A stretch of 53,199 nt of DNA from an uncultured Granulosicoccaceae bacterium. Its GTDB lineage: Bacteria; Pseudomonadota; Gammaproteobacteria; Granulosicoccales; Granulosicoccaceae. Below are positions 9,072 through 16,816 of the stretch, piece after piece. The translations under genes were made by a program, and so were the position numbers. The notes below the pieces were generated by a model. It ran no database searches, was not told the origin of the DNA, and was given only the letters and a program-made list of their open reading frames with translations. The stretch spans positions 1-53,199 of the forward strand of contig CALHOU010000119.1 of NCBI GenBank assembly GCA_938035945.1, given 5' to 3'. The first letter of the stretch is position 1. Every line of letters begins with the position of its first letter.

Positions 9072-9362
9072 ATGTCGCAAATAGCCGCCGCTACCTTAAT
9101 CATCAAAGGCCATTTTCCTAACGATACGTTCCCTGAATGGATAATCAATCGTGCGCAACGTCTCAACCTAACCGGTTGGGTTGAATCAAAAAACACGTCG
9201 CAGGTAAAAATATTCGTCAGTGGCGACCCCATCTTGATTGACGCTATGGAGGTTGCGTGCAGCCTCGGCCCGATAGATGCGCAAGTTGACTCTATTAAAA
9301 AAATCACAGAATCAACTCAGAAAGAACACTATCGACAACCAGCTCGATTCGTTAGATACTGA
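9072..9362 (+). CDS. Acylphosphatase-fold protein without catalytic residues
   Basis: 96 residues. It aligns without gaps to the acylphosphatase pattern: Gly13 at the start of the phosphate loop, Ala28, the LNLTGWV segment (31-37), and GP at 66-67 followed by A-V (GPIDAQV). In active enzymes the loop ends in GFR and the second site is WVxN. Here the Arg position is Pro21 (TFP) and the Asn position is Ser39 (WVES), so both catalytic residues are gone. It is therefore probably a binding or structural protein rather than an enzyme. It starts 9 nt after the aldehyde dehydrogenase stop with no clear ribosome-binding site, and precedes the Rieske gene by 39 nt. The family call comes from pattern alignment by eye. 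Confidence 0.6.
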   Translation: MSQIAAATLIIKGHFPNDTFPEWIINRAQRLNLTGWVESKNTSQVKIFVSGDPILIDAMEVACSLGPIDAQVDSIKKITESTQKEHYRQPARFVRY

Positions 9363-9401
9363 TCACCCATCGAATAGAGAAATTAAGGGAACGGTCAACC
9401 G

Positions 9402-10100
9402 ATGACTACTGAGCCCATTGGCTTAGCGCAAGATCTTGCACCAAAAGGCGTCATGCGCGCACAAATTGGGCACGCAGACATGGCAATCTGGCGCAGTACA
9501 AGCGGTGTTATTTCTGCTTGGGAAAACCGGTGCCCTCACCGTGGCATGCGTTTGTCTCATGGGTTCGTGCGGGGGGAATCGCTGGCCTGTGCTTATCATG
9601 GCTGGCACTATGACTGCGATGCCAAGTGCCACTACATCCCAGCGCACCCAGAACTCGAACCTCCAAGCACTATTCGACCTGCGATCTATAGTGTTGTTGA
9701 GAAGGCTGGCATTATATGGGTAAATACGGCCGGCACTGCAACGCCGGCAGAACTTCCTGATCGCCTGTTAGGACTAAGAACGATTACCATGCAATGTGAT
9801 CTTTCCACAGCCGCTCATGCTATTGCCTCTGCTGCGCAGACTAACGCGGCCCTATTCAATGGCTCGGTCAATGATATAAATTCCGATCAAACTATTCTTT
9901 CGCTAGCCAATCCTAATGGAACTGATGGCATATGTATTTTGTTCCAACAACCACTGGCGCAAAGCACAGTCATACACGTACTAGCCCACGATAGCTATTC
10001 ACAAAACGAATTAATTGCAATCTCGCGATGGTGCGAATCTGTCCGTCGTGAAGCTGAACGTATCATGCAATCTTCCAACAAAGTTGAACCTGCAAAATGA
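9402..10100 (+). CDS. Stand-alone Rieske [2Fe-2S] protein of a split oxygenase
   Basis: 232 residues. The Rieske ligands are intact: Cys44-Pro-His46 (NRCPHRG) and Cys63-x2-His66 (CAYHGW), with the usual 16-residue gap. Residues 1-110 form the Rieske domain. The remaining ~120 residues lack any mononuclear-iron motif; their end (QQPLAQSTVIHVLA...NELIAISRWCESVRREAE) looks like either the last strands and helix of an oxygenase alpha subunit or the linker of a Rieske-reductase. AAGGGA precedes the ATG. The stop overlaps the next start (ATGA), so the two proteins are probably made together. Likely role: pass electrons to the iron site of the 10097 protein. The start of the domain resembles my recollection of the extra N-terminal Rieske of NdmD; not verified. 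Confidence 0.85.
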   Translation: MTTEPIGLAQDLAPKGVMRAQIGHADMAIWRSTSGVISAWENRCPHRGMRLSHGFVRGESLACAYHGWHYDCDAKCHYIPAHPELEPPSTIRPAIYSVVEKAGIIWVNTAGTATPAELPDRLLGLRTITMQCDLSTAAHAIASAAQTNAALFNGSVNDINSDQTILSLANPNGTDGICILFQQPLAQSTVIHVLAHDSYSQNELIAISRWCESVRREAERIMQSSNKVEPAK

Positions 10101-10942
10101 CAGGGCTAGAGCACGCGCAAAAGTATTGGTATCCAGTCGCCATGTTGGGTGAATTAAACGACGGTCAAACAAAAAATACACAATTACTTGGCACCGAGAT
10201 AAGTGTGTGCGGTAGCAACGAAGAATCCGTTACCGTTAGTTCAGCAGGCCAGTTACTCGCAGTACAATGCCAATACGATCATGTATGGACAACATTCTCG
10301 GACGACCCTTATCCACTATTTGCTATACCCGAGGCAGAAGAACCAGGTCGCAGATTTGTACCATGCGGTGTCGTTCGCGTTTCATGCTCACCGCTTCGTG
10401 CCGTAGAAAACTTTCTGGATATCGCTCATTTTCCATTTGTACACACCGGTGTGCTTGGCGCTGAACCACATACTGAAGTGTATAAATACGATGTTCAAAT
10501 AGATGAAAAGCACGACGAAGTATTCGCTACAAACATCAGATTCTTTCAGCCCCAGGCATCAAAATCTGCCGAAGGCAGCATCGAAACCGAATACATTTAC
10601 CGCGTACCAGCACCAATGGCAGCAATCCTTTATAAAACCTGCCCTCCAAAACCTGAAGCAATGGATGTTATCACCCTGTTTGTTCAACCAATTGATGAAG
10701 AAACATGCGATGTTTGGCCGTGGATGGCGCTTTATGACGATACCAGTACCATGGCTGACTTGATTCAATTTCAGCAGCTGATTTTCGTACAAGATCGATC
10801 AATTCTAGAAAATCAACTACCACGCAAACTGCCTATCGACCCCGGACATGAAATCCCAACCAAGGCTGATTTAACTTCCATCGCCTATCGACGTTGGTTG
10901 AAAAAGCGCGGCGCTTATTACGGGGCGCTTGAGAAAATCTAA
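10097..10942 (+). CDS. Rieske-less mononuclear non-heme iron oxygenase (NdmC-like)
   Basis: 281 residues. The catalytic motif of Rieske oxygenase alpha subunits is clear: Asn105-x2-Asp108-x2-His111-x4-His116 (ENFLDIAHFPFVH), with a candidate third carboxylate at Asp233 in VQDRSILENQ. The N-terminal ~80 residues have the framing strands of a Rieske domain (YWYPVAMLGEL, QLLGTEISV, then LFAIPEAE) but both cluster-binding loops are missing; there is no Cys-x-His pair. The enzyme must receive electrons from a separate Rieske protein, most simply the one encoded just upstream. The end of the frame overlaps the GST-like gene by one base (TAATG). The same combination, catalytic subunit without Rieske plus GST-like partner, is known for the methylxanthine N7-demethylase NdmC/NdmE. 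Substrate unproven. Confidence 0.82.
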   Translation: MTGLEHAQKYWYPVAMLGELNDGQTKNTQLLGTEISVCGSNEESVTVSSAGQLLAVQCQYDHVWTTFSDDPYPLFAIPEAEEPGRRFVPCGVVRVSCSPLRAVENFLDIAHFPFVHTGVLGAEPHTEVYKYDVQIDEKHDEVFATNIRFFQPQASKSAEGSIETEYIYRVPAPMAAILYKTCPPKPEAMDVITLFVQPIDEETCDVWPWMALYDDTSTMADLIQFQQLIFVQDRSILENQLPRKLPIDPGHEIPTKADLTSIAYRRWLKKRGAYYGALEKI

Positions 10943-11604
10943 TGTCGATTACGCTCTACAACTATGTGCTCTCCGGCAACTGTTATAAAGTGAGATTGCT
11001 GGCAAACCTTCTCAATATAAAATACGAGACAGTTGCCATCGATTTCCACCCCGGCAAAGAACATCAATCCGAACCGCTACTCAAACTCAATCCAGCTGGC
11101 ACTCTGCCAATACTGGTTGCAAACGGACAAGTATTTACTGAAACCCAAGCCATGCTGGTTTGGTTAGCTCAACAGCACGACCCAAGCTGCAGTTGGTGGC
11201 CGATCAACAATGCTAATCAACTGGCAGCGGTGGTTCAATGGCTTGGGTTTTCATCACGTTTGAGCGCAACCATCGGTGAGCTGCGCTTACATTCCATGCT
11301 AAATAACACGATCAACATCGATTCAGCACAGCATGGCGCAAAGATTTGCTTACGAGAACTCGAAAGCCACTTAACCGAACAACGAATAATAGGTCAACAA
11401 TGGTTAACGGGTGATCAACCAACCATCGCCGATGTCGCCTGCTTTCCATACACGGCGCTTAGTCCAGACGCAGGCATCGAGCATGACGAGTACCCCCTTA
11501 TTCGCGGATGGCTACATGCGCTTAGAAGTCTCGATAATTTTTTAACCATGCCAGGCATACATGAATTGCATGAGTTAGGCAGCACGATAAGAGACAAGAC
11601 ATGA
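10942..11604 (+). CDS. Glutathione S-transferase-like protein (NdmE-like partner?)
   Basis: 220 residues with the two GST domains: thioredoxin-like N-terminus (1-78; SGNCYKVRLL helix, cis-Pro in GTLPILV at 53-59, Glu67-Thr68 in FTETQAML) and an all-helical C-terminus with the N-capping-type stretch LTGDQPTIADVACFPY. It could bind glutathione. Its position, fused by 1-4 nt overlaps between the oxygenase and the amidohydrolase, points to a part of the oxygenase complex, as described for NdmE, rather than a detoxification enzyme. The alternative is a glutathione-dependent step on the oxidised product. Confidence 0.85.
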   Translation: MSITLYNYVLSGNCYKVRLLANLLNIKYETVAIDFHPGKEHQSEPLLKLNPAGTLPILVANGQVFTETQAMLVWLAQQHDPSCSWWPINNANQLAAVVQWLGFSSRLSATIGELRLHSMLNNTINIDSAQHGAKICLRELESHLTEQRIIGQQWLTGDQPTIADVACFPYTALSPDAGIEHDEYPLIRGWLHALRSLDNFLTMPGIHELHELGSTIRDKT

Positions 11605-12986
11605 ATAACACATTGTTTAAATCTTGCGATGCCGTTGTCAGCTGCGATGAGAACAATACTGTTCATAGAAATACTGATGTGTTAGTGCTTGGAAATGCGA
11701 TTGCGAATATCGCTGTTAATATTCCAGATAGAGACATTCCACCAAACACCGAAGTCATTGATTGCTCTGGTCATTTCTTATACCCGGGGTTGATAAATAC
11801 GCACCACCATTTTTTTCAGTGTTTTGTAAGAAATCATGCACATCTGGACTGGACAAAATACTCGGTCCTTGAATGGTTGGATCTGATATACCCGTTATTT
11901 GCCAAACTGGATGAAGCCTGTTTCTACCACTCTTCAGTGGCGGCTATGGGTGAATTGATTAAACACGGGTGTACCACCGCATTCGACCATCAATACAACT
12001 ACCCAAAACACGCAGGCAAAAATATCGTCGATAGGCAATTTGAAGCAGCCGAATTACTGGGGATGAGATTTCACGCTGGCCGGGGTGGTAACACACTGCC
12101 AAAATCAAAAGGAAGCACAATCCCTGACGAGATGTGCGAGTCCACTGACGAATTCATTGCTGACTGTACACGGCTTATCGATACCTATCACGACGATCAA
12201 CCGTACAGCATGCGTCGAGTGGCCATAGCCCCGTGCCAACCCGTCAATTGTTACGCTGAAACGTTTAAAGAATCCATCGAATTAGCACGCGATAAAAACG
12301 TATTGCTGCACAGCCACGTCGGTGAAGGCGAAAGCGAAGTGATGCGGCAACGCACAGGCATGCGCACGGTCGATTGGTGCGAAGACATTGGTTTTGTTGG
12401 CCCAGATGTATGGCTGGCTCATTGTTGGGAACTGAACGCTACGGAAATTAAGCAACTCGCTGCAACACAGACTGGCGTGTCACACTGCCCTGAACCTGTG
12501 TATTTAGTTGGCGCCGAAGTCACGCCCCTTGCACAGATGCAAGCAGCCGGCGTGCGCATCGGTCTGGGTGTGGATGGTGCCGCTTCTAACGACAATTCCA
12601 ATTTAATGCATTGCATTCACAGTGCGTATATGTTGCAAGCACTCGTGTCATCACAACACAATTTTCAGGTACCGGACCCAACAACGTTTTTGAACTATGC
12701 AACTCGAGGAGGAGCTGATTTACTGCAGCAACCTGAACTCGGTTCTCTAGCCGTCGGGCAAGCCGCAGACCTTTTTACCATTGATACAAGAAAAGTCGAG
12801 TATATAGGTGCCTTGCACGACCCAAATAGCTTAATAGCAAAACTCGGAATTTCTGCCAATGTCGATCTCACGATGATCAACGGGCGCATCGTTTGGCGCG
12901 ATGGCGAATTTCCAGGCCTTGACGAACATAAACTGGTAGCCGATGCCCAGTCACATGTTCACCGTGTGGTATATGAAAACCTTTAA
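11601..12986 (+). CDS. Amidohydrolase, 8-oxoguanine deaminase / hydroxyatrazine hydrolase type
   Basis: 461 residues, normal for the TRZ/ATZ-like amidohydrolase group. The metal site is complete: His68 and His70 (NTHHHFFQ), His239 (HSHVGEGE), His274 (LAHCWEL) and Asp325 (GVDGAASND). The THHHFFQ, WLDLIYPLFAKL and GCTTAFDH segments are those of the 8-oxoguanine deaminase/isoxanthopterin deaminase branch. This suggests hydrolytic removal of an amino group from a purine-, pterin- or triazine-like ring. It overlaps the GST-like gene (ATGA) and is followed 45 nt later by a purine/nucleoside-type importer, which supports a purine-like substrate. Exact substrate not readable. Confidence 0.88.
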   Translation: MNNTLFKSCDAVVSCDENNTVHRNTDVLVLGNAIANIAVNIPDRDIPPNTEVIDCSGHFLYPGLINTHHHFFQCFVRNHAHLDWTKYSVLEWLDLIYPLFAKLDEACFYHSSVAAMGELIKHGCTTAFDHQYNYPKHAGKNIVDRQFEAAELLGMRFHAGRGGNTLPKSKGSTIPDEMCESTDEFIADCTRLIDTYHDDQPYSMRRVAIAPCQPVNCYAETFKESIELARDKNVLLHSHVGEGESEVMRQRTGMRTVDWCEDIGFVGPDVWLAHCWELNATEIKQLAATQTGVSHCPEPVYLVGAEVTPLAQMQAAGVRIGLGVDGAASNDNSNLMHCIHSAYMLQALVSSQHNFQVPDPTTFLNYATRGGADLLQQPELGSLAVGQAADLFTIDTRKVEYIGALHDPNSLIAKLGISANVDLTMINGRIVWRDGEFPGLDEHKLVADAQSHVHRVVYENL

Positions 12987-13031
12987 TCACCCTTTTAAGG
13001 GAAACCGCTTTTATCCAAAGGAGATTTTTAC

Positions 13032-14108
13032 ATGAATGTTTTATCTAAGACGCTGGCGGCTGTCGCTGTTTCCGGCCTACTATTTCACTCAACAGTGAAT
13101 GCAGACACACTCGAAATTGGTCTGCTTACACCATCCCCCATTGCCGACGTCGGTTGGTCAAAAGCGCTGGTTGATGGCGTCGATGCCGTGAAGGCGAAGT
13201 ATGGCGATAAAGTGAATATCAATATTATTGAAAACATACAAGAAGGACCCGACGCCGATCGCATCATGAATAAGATGGTTGGTGACGGTAACGAATTTTT
13301 GGTGCTCGGTTCGTTCGGCTTTATGAATGGCGGGTTGAAGCTTGCCAAACGTAACGCTAAACGCACTTTCCTCCACGCCTCGGGTTATAAGACTGCGAAG
13401 AATTTCTCGCCGTTCACCGCAAAATATTATGAAGGGGCCTACCTAATGGGAATGGCCGCCGCCGAACTAACCAAAACTAAGAAGTTGGGTGTGGTTTCGG
13501 CCTTTGCAATTCCGGAGTTGATTTCAACCATTAACGGATTTACTTTAGGCGCTCGAAGCATAGACCCGGAAATTACCGTCGATGTCATCTGGATAAATTC
13601 TTGGTTCGACCCTGCAAAAGCACAGGACTCGGCAAAAGCACTGCTTGCCGGTGGCGCTGATATTCTGTTCTCCAATGCACAAGACACTCCTTCAGTAGTC
13701 ACAGTTGGTGAAGAAGGCGGTGCTTATGTCTTTAATTTGAATGGCTCGATGAAAGAGTATGCACCAACGAAATACTTAGGCGTTGTAAAAACCGATTGGG
13801 CGCCGTTTTTCGTGGCATCGGTGGACGCGCACCTTGCCGGTAACTTTGAAGGTAAAAATGAGTGGTTAGGCATGCAAGACGATGTGGTGGTGGTAGATGA
13901 TTGGAACGCAGACATCAGTGCAGAAATGATGGCGAAGATTGAAGCAAAGAGAGCTGAAATCGTGTCTGCAGCCGTTCATGTTTATGACGGGCCACTGATT
14001 AATCAAGAAGGTAAGGAAGTCATTCCGGCCGGTGAACGTTTGGAAGACGGTGCAATTTTAGGTATGGATTGGCATGTTGAAGGTGTCAATTCTCCGCTTC
14101 CAAAATAA
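13032..14108 (+). CDS. BMP-family ABC transporter substrate-binding protein
   Basis: 358 residues; AAGGAG lies at an ideal distance before the ATG, the strongest ribosome-binding site of the cluster. Signal peptide with cleavage after VNA (about 24). The mature start LEIGLLTPSPIADVGWSKALVDG and the later FLHASGYKTAKNF, YYEGAYLMGMAAA and SNAQDTPSVVTVGEEGG segments are typical of the PnrA/BmpA (Bmp) family, whose members bind nucleosides or purines. It feeds the ATPase and two permeases encoded next. A 9-bp hairpin follows the stop. Confidence 0.9.
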   Translation: MNVLSKTLAAVAVSGLLFHSTVNADTLEIGLLTPSPIADVGWSKALVDGVDAVKAKYGDKVNINIIENIQEGPDADRIMNKMVGDGNEFLVLGSFGFMNGGLKLAKRNAKRTFLHASGYKTAKNFSPFTAKYYEGAYLMGMAAAELTKTKKLGVVSAFAIPELISTINGFTLGARSIDPEITVDVIWINSWFDPAKAQDSAKALLAGGADILFSNAQDTPSVVTVGEEGGAYVFNLNGSMKEYAPTKYLGVVKTDWAPFFVASVDAHLAGNFEGKNEWLGMQDDVVVVDDWNADISAEMMAKIEAKRAEIVSAAVHVYDGPLINQEGKEVIPAGERLEDGAILGMDWHVEGVNSPLPK

Positions 14109-14135
14109 CCGGATAAGTTGATCACTTAAATAGAC

Positions 14136-14159
14136 GCCGCAGACGGTCATGTCTGCGGC
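14136..14159 (+). promoter_or_regulatory. Intercistronic hairpin after the BMP gene
   Basis: GCCGCAGAC (14136-14144) and GTCTGCGGC (14151-14159) are perfect inverted arms with a 6-nt loop, 27 nt after the stop. No T tract follows. It equals in kind the hairpin after tctC and probably keeps the binding protein in excess. An ATG at 14149-14151 lies across loop and stem, which argues against its use as a start. Confidence 0.55.
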
Positions 14160-14181
14160 ATACCCCAACACAGATCTCACC

Positions 14182-15735
14182 ATGCCTACAGACCAAAGCA
14201 GAGCGTTATTGTCACTGCGCAATATTACTAAGCAGTATCCCACTGTTATTGCCAATGATCGAGTCAACCTGGACGTTATGCCCAGCTCTATTCACGCCAT
14301 TCTAGGTGAGAACGGAGCGGGTAAATCAACTTTAATGAAATTGGCTTACGGCCTGGTTGAGCCAGATGCTGGGGAGATCTATTGGCAAGGGAAACAGGTT
14401 GACTTGCCTAACACCGCGGCTGCCAGGAAACTGGGCATTGGGATGGTGTTTCAACATTTCTCACTGTTCGAAACCTTGAGTGTGGTAGAGAATATTTCCC
14501 TGACCATGCGAGGAAATCGTCAAACTCTCTCTAAACAGATTAGAGAAATTGGCGAACGCTATAAACTCGATGTGAATCCAGAGGCCTCGGTACATTCACT
14601 CTCTGTCGGCGAGCGTCAACGAGTCGAAATTATTCGTTGCCTTATGCAAGATTTAAAATTACTTATTCTTGATGAGCCAACATCGGTGTTACCACCGCAA
14701 CATATAAATTCATTATTTGATGCACTACGAAAACTTCGCGACAACCACGTGGCTATCCTCTATATATCGCACAAACTAGAGGAGATTCGCGAGCTGTGTG
14801 ACACAGCAACCATACTGCGTGCAGGCCAGGTGACCGGAACCGTAAATCCAAACGAAAAGACAGCGAAAGAGCTTGCAACCTTAATGGTGGGCCATGATGT
14901 ACCCAGCATACAAGGGCAGCACCCAAAAAAAACAAGTGAAACGCCTTTTCTAAAATTATCTTCACTTTCAGTGGAGAGCCACGACCCGTTTGGTACTAGC
15001 TTGTCCAACATAAACCTGGATGTACATGGCGGTGAAATTGTCGGTATCGCCGGTGTTTCGGGTAACGGTCAACAAGAACTCTCACGAATTATTTCAGGCG
15101 AAGTAATCAACAAACAATTGTTGCCGAACGCGATTAATATTATGGATCAGCCTGCAGGCCACTTAAATCCAGCCGCTAGACGTCTGCTTGGTTTCTCCTT
15201 TGTTCCTGAGGAACGGCTTGGACGTGGTGCTGTGCCGCCTATGCCCCTGTCGAAAAATGCCTTATTAACCGCGTTTGAAAAAGGCATGTTAAACATTGGA
15301 TTTTTGAAAAACGATACCATCAATAAATACACAGAAAAGTGCATTGAAGAATTTGATGTCCGTTGCGCTGGCCCAAGTGCAACAGCAAATTCTTTATCGG
15401 GTGGTAACTTGCAAAAATATATTGTCGGTCGCGAACTGATGTTGGCACCAAAATTACTTTTTGTTGCCCAACCTACGTGGGGTGTTGATATTGGAGCAGC
15501 CACAGCCATTCGTCAACGACTACTCGATTTACGCGAATCTGGCGTTGCCATACTCATAGTTTCGGAGGAACTTGAAGAGTTGTTTGAAATCACGGATCGA
15601 CTCCACGTTATAAATGGCGGCACACTCTCACCCTCATTGAAAACATCTGAACTTACGCCAAATGACATTGGCGAATATATGATCGGTAACCATCAATCGA
15701 GCATCGAACGATCAGGAGTGAACCATGCAGTTTAA
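14182..15735 (+). CDS. ABC transporter ATP-binding protein, two nucleotide-binding modules (nucleoside/purine importer)
   Basis: 517 residues from ATG 14182; a possible ATG at 14149 is inside the hairpin stem and adds only 11 unconserved residues. Module 1: Walker A GENGAGKST, signature LSVGERQRVEI, Walker B LLILDEPTSVL. Module 2: degenerate A-loop GVSGNGQQEL and signature LSGGNLQKYIVGREL, then LLFVAQPTWGVDIGA in place of a canonical Walker B. This is the two-module layout of sugar and BMP-type nucleoside importers. Its end overlaps the first permease by 11 nt. Confidence 0.92.
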   Translation: MPTDQSRALLSLRNITKQYPTVIANDRVNLDVMPSSIHAILGENGAGKSTLMKLAYGLVEPDAGEIYWQGKQVDLPNTAAARKLGIGMVFQHFSLFETLSVVENISLTMRGNRQTLSKQIREIGERYKLDVNPEASVHSLSVGERQRVEIIRCLMQDLKLLILDEPTSVLPPQHINSLFDALRKLRDNHVAILYISHKLEEIRELCDTATILRAGQVTGTVNPNEKTAKELATLMVGHDVPSIQGQHPKKTSETPFLKLSSLSVESHDPFGTSLSNINLDVHGGEIVGIAGVSGNGQQELSRIISGEVINKQLLPNAINIMDQPAGHLNPAARRLLGFSFVPEERLGRGAVPPMPLSKNALLTAFEKGMLNIGFLKNDTINKYTEKCIEEFDVRCAGPSATANSLSGGNLQKYIVGRELMLAPKLLFVAQPTWGVDIGAATAIRQRLLDLRESGVAILIVSEELEELFEITDRLHVINGGTLSPSLKTSELTPNDIGEYMIGNHQSSIERSGVNHAV

Positions 15736-16816
15736 GCTTGATCGCCGTGTTCACTACTCCAAGCGTATGTTGATTGCAACACCCGTCATCGCCATCGCGC
15801 TTGCCGTGCTTGTCAGCTCGGTACTACTTGTTCTCCTCCAAAAACCAGTACTGCTAACATTTCATTCTTTTTTCATTGCTCCATTTGAAAATTTTTATTC
15901 CATCACTGAAATATTCTTGAAGTTTGGCCCACTGTTGCTCATAGCCCAAGCCTTGGCTGTTGGCTTTCGAGCAAAGGTTTGGAATATAGGGGCTGAAGGG
16001 CAAATGATTATTGGTGCGATAACGGCCAGTGCCGTGCCTGTCTACTTGGTTGACAGCACATCTGCGCTTTTGCTTCCCGCAATGCTGATTTTGGGAGCAT
16101 TGGGTGGAATGGGATGGGCTGCGATCGCGGCGTATTTAAAAACTCGATTTAACGCCAATGAAATCCTCGTCACTCTCATGCTGTCCTCTATTGCGCTGCA
16201 AATCTTGTATTACTTATTGCTTGGACCGTGGAAAGACCCCATGGGATTTAACTTTCCGCAAACAGTCATGTTTCAAGACGAAGCATTATTTCCTGCCTTG
16301 TTCGAAGGTGTGCGTTTAAACACGTCGATTTTTATTCCGATTATCTTCACCATCGGTATTTGGCTATTCATGGAAAAGCACTTTGGCGGATTCAAACTGG
16401 TGGTAGGCGGACTTGCTCCCAATGCAGCAACGTACGCAGGCTTTAGTTCTAAGAAGGCGGTTTGGAGTAGCCTACTTCTGGCAGGCTTTGCCGCAGGTAT
16501 AGCTGGTATGAGTGAGATCGCGGGTCCCATTGGACAACTACAACGATCAGTTACATCGGGATATGGATACTCAGCAATTATCGTTGCCTATCTTGGTGCA
16601 CTAAACCCAATCGGCATCATATTCGCTGCATTCTTTTTAGCGGTGTTACAAATTGGTGGCGATGTCGCCTTGGTTTCAGCCGATCTACCTATCAGCGCAG
16701 TGCATGTGTTTCAGGGTTTGTTATTAATTTTTTATCTAGCCACCTATACTTTCGTAAACTATCGACTGCGAATTATCCGCCCCCTTACTCATTCAAACAC
16801 AAAGCCAACGCCGTGA
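15725..16816 (+). CDS. ABC transporter permease (BMP-type importer, first subunit)
   Basis: 363 residues with 8-10 membrane segments. The family motif region VWNIGAEGQMIIGAITAS (about 90-107) and FNANEILVTLMLSSIA are characteristic of the BPD_transp_2 permeases paired with BMP binding proteins. AGGAG precedes the ATG inside the end of the ATPase gene. It forms a heterodimer with the permease encoded next, with which it overlaps by 4 nt (GTGA). Confidence 0.92.
   Translation: MQFKLDRRVHYSKRMLIATPVIAIALAVLVSSVLLVLLQKPVLLTFHSFFIAPFENFYSITEIFLKFGPLLLIAQALAVGFRAKVWNIGAEGQMIIGAITASAVPVYLVDSTSALLLPAMLILGALGGMGWAAIAAYLKTRFNANEILVTLMLSSIALQILYYLLLGPWKDPMGFNFPQTVMFQDEALFPALFEGVRLNTSIFIPIIFTIGIWLFMEKHFGGFKLVVGGLAPNAATYAGFSSKKAVWSSLLLAGFAAGIAGMSEIAGPIGQLQRSVTSGYGYSAIIVAYLGALNPIGIIFAAFFLAVLQIGGDVALVSADLPISAVHVFQGLLLIFYLATYTFVNYRLRIIRPLTHSNTKPTP

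Noticed and set aside
12990..13001. CCCTTTTAAGGG before the BMP gene as a hairpin or operator
   Set aside because: The arms are separated by only two bases, so it cannot fold, and 5-bp symmetry is expected by chance.
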